A stretch of DNA of 64,000 nucleotides, from positions 1 through 64,000 of the forward strand of contig JOBE01000024.1 in NCBI GenBank assembly GCA_000717735.1. Direction: 5' to 3'. Of the stretch, positions 16,164-25,745 are shown in pieces. The first letter of the stretch is position 1. Each line of letters starts with the position of its first letter. The notes under the pieces were generated by a model. It was not told the origin of the DNA and did not search any database. It was given only the letters and a program-made list of their open reading frames with translations. Made by a program: the position numbers and the translations under genes. Origin of the DNA: Streptomyces griseoluteus. Its GTDB lineage: Bacteria; Actinomycetota; Actinomycetes; Streptomycetales; Streptomycetaceae.

Positions 16164-19100
16164 TCACACCCGTTCCGGCTCCTCCTCGTCCACCGACTCC
16201 CCGATGAACGTGCGCCACAGCGTCGCGTACCGGCCGTCCAGGGCGAGGAGTTCCTCGTGGGTGCCGTCCTCCGCGACCCGGCCGTGGTCCATGACGATGA
16301 CGCGGTCCGCGCGGGCCGCCGTGGTCAGCCGGTGGGCGACGACCAGGGTGGTGCGGCGGCCCGAGATGCGGTCGGTGGCCTGGTTGACCTGGGCCTCGCT
16401 GGCCAGGTCGAGGGCCGCCGTGGCCTCGTCGAGGAGCAGCACGTCCGGGTCGACCAGCTCGGCGCGGGCGAGGGCGATGAGCTGGCGCTGCCCCGCGGAG
16501 AGGTTCCGGCCCCGCTCGGCGACCTCGTGGAGGTAGCCGCCGTCGAGGGTGGCGATCATGTCGTGCGCGCCGACCGCGCGGGCCGCCGCCTCCACCTCCG
16601 CGTCGGTCGCCTCGGGACGGCCGTACGCGATGGCGTCGCGGACCGTCCCGGCGAAGAGGTACGCCTCCTGGGGGACGACGCCCAGCCGGTGGCGGTACGC
16701 GGTGAGGTCGAGGTCCCGCAGGTCGGTGCCGTCGGCCGTGACCCGGCCGCCGGTCGGGTCGTAGAACCGGGCGACCAGCTTCACCAGGGTGGACTTGCCC
16801 GCCCCGGTCTCGCCGACGAACGCGACGGTCTGCCCGGCCGGGATGCGCAGGTCGATGCCGGTGAGGGCGGTCTCCTTCTTGGCGGTGCCGTCCTCTCCCC
16901 CGTACGCGAAGGAGACGTCCTCGAAGGCGATCTCGCCGCGCAGCGAGAGCACGTCCAGGGGTGCGTCGGCGGCGGCCGTCGACGTCGGCTCCTGGAGGAG
17001 TTCCTGCATCCGCTTCAGCGAGACGGCGGCCTGCTGGTAGCCGTCGAAGACCTGGGAGAGCTGCTGCACGGGGGCGAAGAACAGGTCGATGTAGAGGAGG
17101 TAGGCGACGAGCGCGCCGGTGGTGAGCGTGCCCGCCTCGATCCGGTTCGCGCCGACGATCATGACGGCGGCGGCGGCGACCGAGGACAGCAGGGTCACGA
17201 ACGGGAAGTAGATCGAGATCAGCCACTGCCCGCGGACGCGTGCCTCGCGGTAGGAGTCGCTGCGCTCGGCGAACCGGGCGGCGCCCGACCGCTCGCGGCG
17301 GAAGGCCTGCACGATCCGCAGGCCGGAGACGGATTCCTGGAGGTCGCCGTTGACGACGCTGATCCGCTCGCGCGCCAGCTCGTACGCCTTCACGCTGGAG
17401 CGGCGGAAGAAGTACGTGGCGACGGCGAGGACCGGGAGGGTCGCGAAGACGACCAGGGCGAGCTGGAGGTCGAGCACGAGCAGCGCGACCATGATCCCGA
17501 AGAAGGTGACGACGGAGACGAAGGCGGTGACCAGGCCCGTCTGGAGGAAGGTGGACAGGGCGTCCACGTCCGTCGTCATCCGGGTCATGATCCGGCCGGT
17601 GAGCTCGCGCTCGTAGTAGTCCAGGCCGAGCCGCTGGAGCTGGGCGAAGATCTTCAGGCGCAGCGCGTAGAGGACCCGCTCGCCGGTGCGGCCGGTCATC
17701 CGGGTCTCCGCGGTCTGCGCGACCCACTGCACGAGCACGGTGACCAGGGCGAGCGCGGAGGCCGCCCAGACGGCCCCGATCGCGAGCCGGTTCACGCCCT
17801 CGTCGATGCCGTGCCGGATCAGGATCGGAAGCAGCAGGCCCGCACCGGCGTCGAGGGCGACCAGGCCGAGGCTGATGAGCAGCGGGACGCCGAAGCCGCG
17901 GAGGAGCCGGCGAAGCCCGTACGCGTCCTCGGGCGACACGGCCCGGGCCTCGTCGATGTCGGGGGTGTCGGCGGCGGGCGGCAGTGCCTCGACCGCGGCG
18001 AGCAGCTCGGGGGTGGCTCCGGGCGCCTCGTTCTCCCGGTCGGCGGCCTCGTCCCGTACCCACAGGGCCGGGGTGATGCCCCGTTCGGCGTCGAACTCGG
18101 CGTCCAGCTCGGCCCGCAGGGTGCGGTCCTCGGGAACGTCGGCCGGGGCGATGTGGCCGGGCGAGACGGCGCCCAGCTCCTCGGGGTCGGTGAGGAGGCG
18201 CCGGAAGAGCGGGGAGTGCTCCTCCAGCTCGGCCTGGGTGCCGATGGCGGCGAGCCGGCCGTGTTCCAGGACGGCGATGCGGTCGGCGAGGTTGAGGGTG
18301 GAGCGGCGGTGCGCGATGAGCAGGGTGGTGCGGCCCGCCATCACCGACTTGAGGGCCTCGTGGATCTCGTGCTCGACGTTGGCGTCGACGGCGGAGGTGG
18401 CGTCGTCGAGGAGGAGCAGCCGGGGGTCGGTGAGGATCGCGCGGGCGAGCGCGACGCGCTGGCGCTGGCCGCCGGAGAGGGTCAGGCCGTGCTCGCCGAC
18501 CTTGGTGTCGTAGCCCTCGGGCAGCTCGGCGATGAAACGGTCCGCCTGGGCGGCGCGGGCGGCGGCCTCGATCTGTTCCTGGGTGGCGTCCGGGAGGCCG
18601 TACGCGATGTTGGCGCGGACGGTGTCGGAGAAGAGGAAGGAGTCCTCGGGGACGAGCCCGACGGCGGCGCGCAGCGAGTCGAGGGTCAGCTCGCGGACGT
18701 CGTGGCCGCCGACGAGGACGGCGCCGTGGGAGACGTCGTAGAAGCGGGGCAGGAGGAGGGAGACGGTCGACTTCCCGGAGCCTGAGGCGCCGACGACGGC
18801 GACGGTCTCGCCGGGGCGGATCTCCAGGGAGAAGCCGTCGAGGACGGGGGTGCCGTCCTCGTAGGCGAAGGACACGTCGTCGAACTCGACGGTGGCGGGG
18901 GCGTCGGCCGGGAGTTCCCTGGTGCCGTCCTGGATGACCGGCTCGGTGTCGATGAGTTCGAGGACCCGGTCGACGCCGGCGCGGGCCTGCTGGCCGACGG
19001 TGAGGACCATGGCGAGCATGCGGACCGGGCCGACGAGGGAGGCCAGGTAGGCGGAGAAGGCGACGAAGGTGCCGAGGGTGATCTGGCCGCGGTAGGCGAG

Positions 19101-19940
19101 CCAGCCGCCGAGGGCGAGGACGGCGACCTGGCCGAGGGCCGGGACGGCCTGGAGGGCGGGGGTGTACTTGGAGTTCAGCCGGACCGTCCGCAGCCGTCCC
19201 GCGAACAGCTTCCGCCCGGCCTCGCGGATCTTGCCGGTCTCCTGGTCCTCCTGGCCGAAGCCCTTGACGACCCGGACGCCGGTCACGGCCCCGTCGACGA
19301 CCCCGGCGACGACACCGGCCTGCTGCTGCGCGTACCAGGTGGCGGGGTGGAGGCGGGTGCGGCTGCGCTTGGCGATGAACCAGAGGGCGGGGGCTACGGC
19401 GAGGGCGACGAGGGTGAGCGGGATGGACAGCCAGGCCATGACGGCCAGCGAGATGAGGAAGAGCAGCACGTTCCCGATGGTCATCGGGAGCATGAAGAGC
19501 AGGCCCTGGATCAGCTGCAGGTCGCTGGTGGCCCGCCCGACGACCTGGCCGGTGGACAGCTCGTCCTGCCGCCGCCCGTCGAGCCGGGTGATGGTGGCGT
19601 ACATGTCGGTACGCAGGTCGTGCTGGACGTCGAGGGCGAGGCGGCCGCCGTAGTAGCGGCGGACGTAGGTGAGGACGTAGACGAGGACGGCGGCGCCGAT
19701 GAGGAGGCCCGTCCAGACGCCGACGTCGCGGGTCTTCGTCCCGATGACGTCGTCGATGATCACCTTGGTGACGAGCGGCACGAGGGCGAGCACGGCCATC
19801 CCGAGCAGGGAGGAGCCGAGCGCGAGGATCACGTTCGGCTTGTACCGCCAGGCGTACCCCGTGAGCCGCCGGGCCCAGCCCTGCCGCCCGTCGGCCGCCG
19901 GTTTTCCGTCCGCCGTCTGTCGCTGCCCCACCGCCGCCAC
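16164..19940 (-). CDS. Single-chain four-domain ABC exporter (TMD-NBD-TMD-NBD)
   Basis: A 1258-residue fusion of two ABC half-exporters in one chain, likely a membrane multidrug or lipid exporter. Half 1 has six helices then an NBD with Walker A VGASGSGKST (Lys390), signature LSGGQRQRVALARA and Walker B LLLLDDATSAVD. Half 2 has six helices then an NBD with VGETGAGKST (Lys1049), LSAGQRQLIALARA and LLLLDEATAALD (Glu1172). The catalytic Glu of NBD1 is replaced by Asp513, so one of the two ATP sites should be degenerate, as in heterodimeric exporters such as TM287/288. A ~100-residue acidic linker joins the halves. The GTG start has GGGAGG eight bases upstream. Substrate unknown. Confidence 0.88.
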   Translation of the reverse strand: MAAVGQRQTADGKPAADGRQGWARRLTGYAWRYKPNVILALGSSLLGMAVLALVPLVTKVIIDDVIGTKTRDVGVWTGLLIGAAVLVYVLTYVRRYYGGRLALDVQHDLRTDMYATITRLDGRRQDELSTGQVVGRATSDLQLIQGLLFMLPMTIGNVLLFLISLAVMAWLSIPLTLVALAVAPALWFIAKRSRTRLHPATWYAQQQAGVVAGVVDGAVTGVRVVKGFGQEDQETGKIREAGRKLFAGRLRTVRLNSKYTPALQAVPALGQVAVLALGGWLAYRGQITLGTFVAFSAYLASLVGPVRMLAMVLTVGQQARAGVDRVLELIDTEPVIQDGTRELPADAPATVEFDDVSFAYEDGTPVLDGFSLEIRPGETVAVVGASGSGKSTVSLLLPRFYDVSHGAVLVGGHDVRELTLDSLRAAVGLVPEDSFLFSDTVRANIAYGLPDATQEQIEAAARAAQADRFIAELPEGYDTKVGEHGLTLSGGQRQRVALARAILTDPRLLLLDDATSAVDANVEHEIHEALKSVMAGRTTLLIAHRRSTLNLADRIAVLEHGRLAAIGTQAELEEHSPLFRRLLTDPEELGAVSPGHIAPADVPEDRTLRAELDAEFDAERGITPALWVRDEAADRENEAPGATPELLAAVEALPPAADTPDIDEARAVSPEDAYGLRRLLRGFGVPLLISLGLVALDAGAGLLLPILIRHGIDEGVNRLAIGAVWAASALALVTVLVQWVAQTAETRMTGRTGERVLYALRLKIFAQLQRLGLDYYERELTGRIMTRMTTDVDALSTFLQTGLVTAFVSVVTFFGIMVALLVLDLQLALVVFATLPVLAVATYFFRRSSVKAYELARERISVVNGDLQESVSGLRIVQAFRRERSGAARFAERSDSYREARVRGQWLISIYFPFVTLLSSVAAAAVMIVGANRIEAGTLTTGALVAYLLYIDLFFAPVQQLSQVFDGYQQAAVSLKRMQELLQEPTSTAAADAPLDVLSLRGEIAFEDVSFAYGGEDGTAKKETALTGIDLRIPAGQTVAFVGETGAGKSTLVKLVARFYDPTGGRVTADGTDLRDLDLTAYRHRLGVVPQEAYLFAGTVRDAIAYGRPEATDAEVEAAARAVGAHDMIATLDGGYLHEVAERGRNLSAGQRQLIALARAELVDPDVLLLDEATAALDLASEAQVNQATDRISGRRTTLVVAHRLTTAARADRVIVMDHGRVAEDGTHEELLALDGRYATLWRTFIGESVDEEEPERV

Positions 19941-20148
19941 GAATGGCCTCCCGTTCGTCCTGCTCTACCGGAAGGCCCAACGCGGCCGACGTGCGATTTC
20001 ATCCCGCCGCAACGAAGAACGGGACAAGACCGGTCGCTGGTCCTAGGACCTCGGAGGCGGGGCCGGGAGAGAAGTGAGCCCCGGCCTGGGTAGGGAAGCG
20101 GTGGACGTCGGAGGGCGGTTCGTAGGGCCGGAAGGGAAGGGGAGGTCC

Positions 20149-20523
20149 GTGACACGGGTCGAGGACGGGAAGTACTACGCGTGGGGGCGGCTGTACGCGG
20201 CGCTGGGGGCCCTGGACGGGCTCGCGGTGGCGGGCAGGGTCGTGGCCGTGCCGGAGGCGGGGATGAGGAGGGCGGCCGGTAAGCCCCGCACGATGTGCGA
20301 GGAGCTCCTGAGAGAGCTGGGAATCCGCGTGTTCACCGCCCGGCAGAAGGGCGGCGCCGTCGCCGAGGCCGCCGCCGTGGTCCTCGCCGACGTCGGGCGG
20401 CTGATCCGCCCGGAGCCGATGGGCCGGAACGGACTTGGCGAGGCGGAGGAGAAGAGGTTCCGGCAGGGGTACGAGGCGCAGCTCGCCGAGTACCGGGAGC
20501 GGTGGGCGGATCTCGTCGGCTGA
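20149..20523 (+). CDS. Conserved-looking 124-residue protein, function unknown
   Basis: A soluble protein with alternating hydrophobic helices: TRVEDGKYYAWGRLYAALGALDG, then KPRTMCEELLRELGIRVFTAR, and a charged C-terminal helix EKRFRQGYEAQLAEYRERW. It has no signal or membrane segment. The GTG at 20149 is preceded by GGGGAGGT at short spacing; the in-frame extension to 20074 is possible. It is divergent from the ABC exporter and converges with the TPP enzyme gene. No family recognised. Confidence 0.55.
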   Translation: MTRVEDGKYYAWGRLYAALGALDGLAVAGRVVAVPEAGMRRAAGKPRTMCEELLRELGIRVFTARQKGGAVAEAAAVVLADVGRLIRPEPMGRNGLGEAEEKRFRQGYEAQLAEYRERWADLVG

Positions 20524-20536
20524 GGGCACCGAGGAC

Positions 20537-20571
20537 GTCCGGCCCACCGTCGCGGGGAGGGTGGGCCGGAC
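20537..20571. terminator. Bidirectional terminator
   Basis: GTCCGGCCCACC pairs perfectly with GGTGGGCCGGAC (12-bp stem, 11-base loop) between two convergent genes. Confidence 0.85.
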
Positions 20572-20582
20572 GACCGCCGGGC

Positions 20583-22265
20583 TCAGAGGTGCGTCGGCTC
20601 GAACATCCGCAGCAGGGCCGGGAGGACCACCACCGACGGGCCGGGGGTCGCGAGGGCCTTCGTGAGGTCCGCCGTCAGGGATTCCGGGCTCGTCAGGGTC
20701 CCGGGGACGCCGAAGGACTCCGCCAGGGCGACGAAGCCGGGGCGGGTCAGTTCGGTCCCCGTGGTCTCGCCGAAGGCGTCCGTCATGTACTCGCGCAGGA
20801 TGCCGTAGCCGCCGTCGTCGACGATCAGCCAGGTCACGTCGAGCCCGTACTGCCTCGCCGTCGCCAGTTCCGCGATCGAGTACATCGCGCCGCCGTCGCC
20901 GGAGACCGCGAGGACCGGCTGGGACGGGTCCGCGACGGCCGCGCCGAGCGCGGCGGGGAAGGCGTAGCCCAGGCCGCCCGCGCCCTGCGCCGAGTGCATG
21001 GTGTTGGGGTGCCGGGCGTCGAAGGCCGACCACGCCCAGTACGCCAGGATCGTCATGTCCCAGAAGCTCGGCGAGCGGGCCGGCAGCGCCGCCCGTACGG
21101 CCGCGACGACCTGCTGCTCCAGGTCCAGGTCCTGCGCGGCGATCCGGTCCCTGACCTTGGCGAGCACCGTGCGCACCCGCTCGGGGGCCGTCGGGTCCCG
21201 TCGCTCGGGGGCCGTCTCCAGGAGCGCCTGGAGGGCGAGGCGGGCGTCCGCGTGGATGCCGAGCGCCGGGTGGTTGGACTCCAGCTTCCCCGCGTCGGCC
21301 TCGATCTGGATCACCCGGCCGCGCGGGGCGAACGTGTGGTAGTTCGAGGACAGTTCGCCGAGGCCCGAACCGACGACGAGGAGGACGTCGGCGTCCTCCA
21401 GGAAGTCGGTGGTGTGCCGGTCCTCCAGCCAGGACTGGAGCGACAGCGGGTGCTCCCAGGGGAAGGCGCCCTTGCCGCCGAAGGTGGTGACGACGGGGAC
21501 GTCCAGGCGCTCCGCGAGCGCCCGGAGCTTGCCGGAGGCGTCGGAGCGGACGACTCCGCCGCCCGCGATGATCGCGGGCCGCTCGGCGTTCGCCAGCAGG
21601 TGGGCCGCGAGCGCCGTCAGCTCGGGGCGCGGGGCGATGTCCTCGGGCGTCGCGTCCATCGCCGTGACCACGGGCAGCGCCGTCTCCGCGAGGAGCACGT
21701 CCTGCGGGATCTCGACCCAGACCGGCCCGTGCGGGGCGGTGAGCGCCGACTCCCAGGCCGCCGCGATGGCGGAGGGGATCTGGGACTGCGTACGGACCGT
21801 GTGGACGGATTTGACCACGTCCCTGAACGAGGCCTGCTGGTCGCGCAGCTCGTGGAGGTAGCCGTGGCGGCCGCCGCCGAGGCCGGCCGCCGGGATCTGG
21901 CTGCCGATCGCGAGGACGGGCGCGGAGGCGGCGGCGGCCTCCTGGAGCGCGGCGAGCGACATGAGCGCGCCGGGTCCGGTGGAGAGCAGCAGCGGGGCGG
22001 CCTCGCCGGTGATCCTGCCGTACGCGTCGGCGGCGAAGCCGGCGTTGTTCTCGACGCGGAGGCCGACGTACCGGAGGGAGGAGCGGCGCAGCGCGTCGAA
22101 CATGCCGAGCGCGTGCTGGCCGGGGAGTCCGAAGACCGTGGTGGCGCCGAGCCCGGTGAGGGTCTCGACGACGAGGTCGCCGCCGTTGCGCCCGGCGGGC
22201 GGGTTGAGCGCGGCCTCGGTCTGTGCGGCGGTCGGGCGCAGGACCAGGTCGTGGTCGTGGGTCAT
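20583..22265 (-). CDS. Thiamine pyrophosphate-dependent acetolactate synthase-like enzyme
   Basis: A 560-residue member of the large TPP enzyme family (acetolactate synthase, benzoylformate decarboxylase and relatives). The N-terminal PYR domain has the activating Glu72 in VENNAGFAADAYGR, the central domain follows, and the C-terminal PP domain has GDG at 456-458. The Mg-binding end of the TPP motif reads VDDGGYG (482-488) instead of the usual N-containing sequence, which argues against housekeeping IlvB. No small regulatory subunit is adjacent. It is downstream of, and probably cotranscribed with, a ureohydrolase. The pairing recalls arginine-type chemistry (for example carboxyethylarginine synthase with an amidinohydrolase), but the substrate is not determined. 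Start ATG at 22265. Confidence 0.8.
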   Translation of the reverse strand: MTHDHDLVLRPTAAQTEAALNPPAGRNGGDLVVETLTGLGATTVFGLPGQHALGMFDALRRSSLRYVGLRVENNAGFAADAYGRITGEAAPLLLSTGPGALMSLAALQEAAAASAPVLAIGSQIPAAGLGGGRHGYLHELRDQQASFRDVVKSVHTVRTQSQIPSAIAAAWESALTAPHGPVWVEIPQDVLLAETALPVVTAMDATPEDIAPRPELTALAAHLLANAERPAIIAGGGVVRSDASGKLRALAERLDVPVVTTFGGKGAFPWEHPLSLQSWLEDRHTTDFLEDADVLLVVGSGLGELSSNYHTFAPRGRVIQIEADAGKLESNHPALGIHADARLALQALLETAPERRDPTAPERVRTVLAKVRDRIAAQDLDLEQQVVAAVRAALPARSPSFWDMTILAYWAWSAFDARHPNTMHSAQGAGGLGYAFPAALGAAVADPSQPVLAVSGDGGAMYSIAELATARQYGLDVTWLIVDDGGYGILREYMTDAFGETTGTELTRPGFVALAESFGVPGTLTSPESLTADLTKALATPGPSVVVLPALLRMFEPTHL

Positions 22266-22385
22266 GGACGTCCCTCTGGCGTGGCGTGGTCGGTACGGTG
22301 CGGCCCGGTGGCCGGGTCGTGCCCGTCCGGGGCCGGGGCCGCGCAACGAGTGTCGCGCAGCCCGCCCCCGGACCGCCCGGCGGTA

Positions 22386-23366
22386 CTACTGCGCCGCCGC
22401 GCGGCTCTCCGCGATCTGACGGGACATGATCGTCGTCAGTTCGTACGCCGTGTGCGAGGCGGCGACCGCCGTGATCTCGGCGTGGTCGTACGCCGGGGCG
22501 ACCTCGACGACGTCGGCGGAGACCAGGTTGCAGGAGGAGAGGCCGCGGAGGATCTCCAGGAGCTCGCGGGAGGTCATGCCGCCCGCCTCGGGCGTGCCGG
22601 TGCCGGGCGCGTGGGCCGGGTCGAGGCAGTCGATGTCGATGGAGATGTACAGCGGGCGGTTGCCGATGCGCTGGCGCAGCTGGTCGGCGACCTCGTCGGC
22701 GCCGCGGCGGTAGATGTCCGCCGAGGTGACGATGCCGAAGCCCATCTTCTCGTCGTCGGTGAGGTCCTGCTTGCCGTAGAGCGGGCCGCGGGTGCCGACG
22801 TGGGAGAGCGCCTCAGTGTCGAGGATGCCTTCCTCGACGGCCCGGCGGAACGGGGTGCCGTGGGTGTACTCGGCGCCGAAGTAGGTGTCCCAGGTGTCGA
22901 GGTGCGCGTCGAAGTGGAGCAGGGCGACGGGGCCGTGCTTCTTGGCGACGGAGCGCAGCAGCGGCAGCGCGATGGTGTGGTCGCCGCCGAGGGTCATCAT
23001 GCGGGCGCCGGTGCCGAGCAGCTCGTCGGCGGCGGCCTCGACGGTCTCGACGGCCTCGTTGATGTTGAACGGGTTGGCGGCGATGTCACCGGCGTCCGCG
23101 ACCTGCGCGAGGGCGAACGGGGAGGCGTCCTGCGCCGGGTTGTAGGGGCGGAGCAGGCGGGAGGCCTCGCGGATGGCGTTGCCGCCGAAGCGGGCGCCGG
23201 GGCGGTAGGAGACGCCGCTGTCGAAGGGGACGCCGACCACGGCGATGTCGGCGGTGCCGACCTCGTCGAGCCGCGGCAGCCGGGCGAACGTCGCGGGACC
23301 GGCGTACCGCGGGATGCGGGACGAGTCGATCGGGCCGCGCGGGGTGTTCTGGTCGCTGCTGCTCAT
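22386..23366 (-). CDS. speB: Agmatinase/ureohydrolase family enzyme
   Basis: A 326-residue binuclear-manganese ureohydrolase that removes urea from a guanidino compound (agmatine, guanidinobutyrate or similar). All metal-ligand motifs are present: GGDH (127-130), DAHLD (153-157) and SIDIDCLDP (Asp244, Asp246), with the downstream [10 protein letters not shown] loop. The start at 23366 has GGAGGACCCGACC before it. The gene is first in a two-gene unit with the TPP enzyme and divergent from a PucR-type regulator, which suggests a nitrogen- or guanidino-compound catabolic module. Substrate preference within the family is not readable, so the gene symbol is tentative. Confidence 0.85.
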   Translation of the reverse strand: MSSSDQNTPRGPIDSSRIPRYAGPATFARLPRLDEVGTADIAVVGVPFDSGVSYRPGARFGGNAIREASRLLRPYNPAQDASPFALAQVADAGDIAANPFNINEAVETVEAAADELLGTGARMMTLGGDHTIALPLLRSVAKKHGPVALLHFDAHLDTWDTYFGAEYTHGTPFRRAVEEGILDTEALSHVGTRGPLYGKQDLTDDEKMGFGIVTSADIYRRGADEVADQLRQRIGNRPLYISIDIDCLDPAHAPGTGTPEAGGMTSRELLEILRGLSSCNLVSADVVEVAPAYDHAEITAVAASHTAYELTTIMSRQIAESRAAAQ

Positions 23367-23499
23367 GGTCGGGTCCTCCTGGGGGGTGTCTCCGGCTGGG
23401 TTCTCCGGCACGCCGGACATCACGACGGTAGGCGGCGGGAAAGCGGTGCAGAAGTGTGCGTTTTCTCCACTGTACGAGTGCGTGGTGTACGAAGAGTCC

Positions 23500-24933
23500 A
23501 TGACGACGCGATCGGCGCACCCCGCCTCCACTCCCCCGGCGCCGCCCGTCCCGCTGACCGCGCTGCTCGCGCGCCGGGATCTCGGCCTCCGGCTGCTCGC
23601 GGGGCCCGAGGACGTCCCGCTCCACTGGGTGCACACCTCGGAGATGGCCGACCCCTATCCGTATCTCCTCGGCGGCGAGCTGCTCATGACGGCGGGCGTG
23701 CAGCTCACCGATCCGGCGCGCTACGTCGAGCGGGTGGTGGAGGCGGGGGCGGCGGCGCTGGCCTTCGGGGTGACCCCGGTGTACGACACGGTCCCGGCCG
23801 AGCTCGTCGAGGCCTGCGCCGGTCAGGGCCTGCCGCTGGTCGAGGTGCCGCCGCGGACGCCGTTCACGGCGGTCGCGCGGGCGCTGTGGCAGCTGATGGC
23901 GGAGGCCCGGCTGCGCGAGCTGCGCCGGGTGACGGAGGCGCAGCAGTCCCTGGCGACGGCCGCGGCCCGGCCGGCCCCGGTCCCGGCGGTCCTCGGCGCG
24001 CTGGCCTCGCGCCTGGCGGGCCGGGCGGTGCTCTTCGGTCCGGACGGCACGGAGTCGGCGGTGGCCGGCCCGGAGATCCCGGCCGAGGCGGCGGCGACGC
24101 TCGCCGAGCTGGCGGGGCTGGTCTCCGGCGGGCCGGGCGGACCGGCCTCGGCGAGCGGGGAGGAGGACGGGCTTCGGCTCGCCGCCTACGCGCTGGGCAG
24201 CGGGGACGGTCTGACGCTCGGGGTCGCGACGGAGCGGCGGGACCCCGGCGACCACACCATCGCGGGCGTCGCGGTCGTCCTGCTGTCCCTGCTGACGGCC
24301 CCGCACCGGGGCGCGGACGTGACCGTACGGGACGGGGCCCTGGTCCGGCTGCTCCTCGGCACGCCCCCCGCGGAGGTCGCGGGCGCGCTCGGTCCCGGCC
24401 CGTGGACGGTGGTCCACGCCTCGGGCGGCGACGGCACCCCGTTCGCGACGGCCTCGCTCGCGGCGGCTCTCGGCACACCGCTGGTGGACCAGGCCGGGGG
24501 AACCGTACGGCTCCTGCTGCCCGCGTCCACCGGCGTCACCGCGCAGGAGGGGTGGACGCTCGGCGCGAGCGCCCCCGTGGCAGCGGCGGAGCTGACGGCC
24601 GCCGACGCGCAGGCGGCACGGGCGCTGCGCCGGGCGGAGGCCTCCCGCACGTCCCTGGTCCGGCACCGAGCGGGCGGCTTCGCCGGTCTCGTGGACCCCG
24701 GCGAAGCCGCCGCGTACGCCAGGACGCTGCTCGCGCCGCTGACCGAACCCCTCGTCGAGACCCTGCGGGTCTGGCTCTCCCTGCACGGCAGCTGGGACCG
24801 GACAGCGGTGGCGATGGCCATCCACCGCAACACCGTCCGGCAGCGGATCGCCCGCTGCGCGGCGCTCCTGGACCGGGACCTGGACGATCCCGACGTACGG
24901 ATGGAGCTGTGGTTCGCCCTCCGCGCTCCGTGA
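23500..24933 (+). CDS. PucR family transcriptional regulator
   Basis: A 477-residue regulator with an N-terminal PucR ligand-sensing domain ([20 protein letters not shown], then [20 protein letters not shown]) and a C-terminal PucR-type HTH ([20 protein letters not shown], then [20 protein letters not shown]). Such proteins usually activate purine, guanidine or amine catabolism genes when the substrate is present. It is transcribed divergently from the ureohydrolase/TPP pair, which it probably controls. The ATG at 23500 lacks a strong ribosome site. Upstream, TGTACGA is repeated at ~23471 and ~23486, possible operator half-sites. Confidence 0.85.
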   Translation: MTTRSAHPASTPPAPPVPLTALLARRDLGLRLLAGPEDVPLHWVHTSEMADPYPYLLGGELLMTAGVQLTDPARYVERVVEAGAAALAFGVTPVYDTVPAELVEACAGQGLPLVEVPPRTPFTAVARALWQLMAEARLRELRRVTEAQQSLATAAARPAPVPAVLGALASRLAGRAVLFGPDGTESAVAGPEIPAEAAATLAELAGLVSGGPGGPASASGEEDGLRLAAYALGSGDGLTLGVATERRDPGDHTIAGVAVVLLSLLTAPHRGADVTVRDGALVRLLLGTPPAEVAGALGPGPWTVVHASGGDGTPFATASLAAALGTPLVDQAGGTVRLLLPASTGVTAQEGWTLGASAPVAAAELTAADAQAARALRRAEASRTSLVRHRAGGFAGLVDPGEAAAYARTLLAPLTEPLVETLRVWLSLHGSWDRTAVAMAIHRNTVRQRIARCAALLDRDLDDPDVRMELWFALRAP

Positions 24934-24976
24934 CCCGATCTGTTCTACGGCTCTGGGCTACGCAATGTCGCCCGGG

Positions 24977-25582
24977 TCAGTAGAGCTTGTTGACGGCGGT
25001 CTTCGTCGTCGTGCGGAAGGCGGTCAGCGGGGCGTCCTCGAAGTCGCCCATCTGACCCCAGCGGACGAGGGTGACGGTGCGGCCGTCGCGGCCGACGGAG
25101 AAGAGGTGGATGTCGGTGATGCCGATCTGCGGGTCGGCGGTGTCCAGGCTGTAGACCCAGGCACCCTCCTCGACGGCGAGCTTGCCGTGGGAGGCGCTGA
25201 CGGCGTGCAGGCCCGGGTTCTGCCGCTCAAGCAGGGGCCCGCAGCCGGCGAGGGCCTTGCGGAGGGTGTCGACCAGCTTCACGGCGTCGGCCTCGGTGCG
25301 GGCGACGGTGGTGATCTGGACGCCGTTGGTGTCGAGCTCGGTGTTGAACTCGCGGTAGCGGCTGTTCTGCGCCGGGATCTTGTACGGGGCGCAGAGGGCG
25401 CCGCCGTTCTCCGGGACGCCGGTGAAGACCTGGGTGGCGGTCCACGGCGTCGACGACGGCGGCATCTGGGAGGCGGCGAGGAAGGCGGGCTGGGCAGCGG
25501 CCTGCGCCGGGGCCGTGGCGAGGGCCGCGAGGCCCAGGGCGGCAGCGGCGGCGGTGGCGAGCGCGGTACGGAGCTTGTTCAT
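24977..25582 (-). CDS. Secreted protein, sensor-domain-like (PknH-type extracellular)
   Basis: A 201-residue exported protein with a clear Sec signal (MNKLRTALATAAAAALGLAA, cleavage around AQA-AAQ). The mature part contains two cysteines (GALCAPY and LAGCGPL), likely one disulphide, and alternating strands such as AWVYSLDTADPQ and RDGRTVTLVRWGQMGDF. These resemble the extracellular PknH-like sensor domain. It is probably a free secreted or wall-associated protein. The fold assignment is tentative. The ATG at 25582 follows a usable GGGGGATCCACC site. Confidence 0.6.
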   Translation of the reverse strand: MNKLRTALATAAAAALGLAALATAPAQAAAQPAFLAASQMPPSSTPWTATQVFTGVPENGGALCAPYKIPAQNSRYREFNTELDTNGVQITTVARTEADAVKLVDTLRKALAGCGPLLERQNPGLHAVSASHGKLAVEEGAWVYSLDTADPQIGITDIHLFSVGRDGRTVTLVRWGQMGDFEDAPLTAFRTTTKTAVNKLY

Positions 25583-25745
25583 GGTGGTGGATCCCCCGTC
25601 GGGTCGTTCGGTCAGTGCTCCACCAGCGTCGGGCCGGCACCCGCCAGCTGCAACGGTGACGCGCCCACCATCCGTCCCGGAACCATTCCACCCCCGCTGA
25701 CGTGCAAGGACGTGAAGGGTGGGACGCAGGGTCGAGGGGGATGGA

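Noticed and set aside
16257..18785. 842-codon open frame on the plus strand opposite the ABC exporter
   Set aside because: Antisense shadow of a high-GC gene: no domain pattern, composition follows the complementary codons, and the minus strand has complete ABC motifs.
20295..24983. 1562-codon plus-strand frame across several genes
   Set aside because: Gly/Arg/Pro-rich shadow frame spanning convergent and divergent real genes and their intergenic hairpin; no start or domain support.
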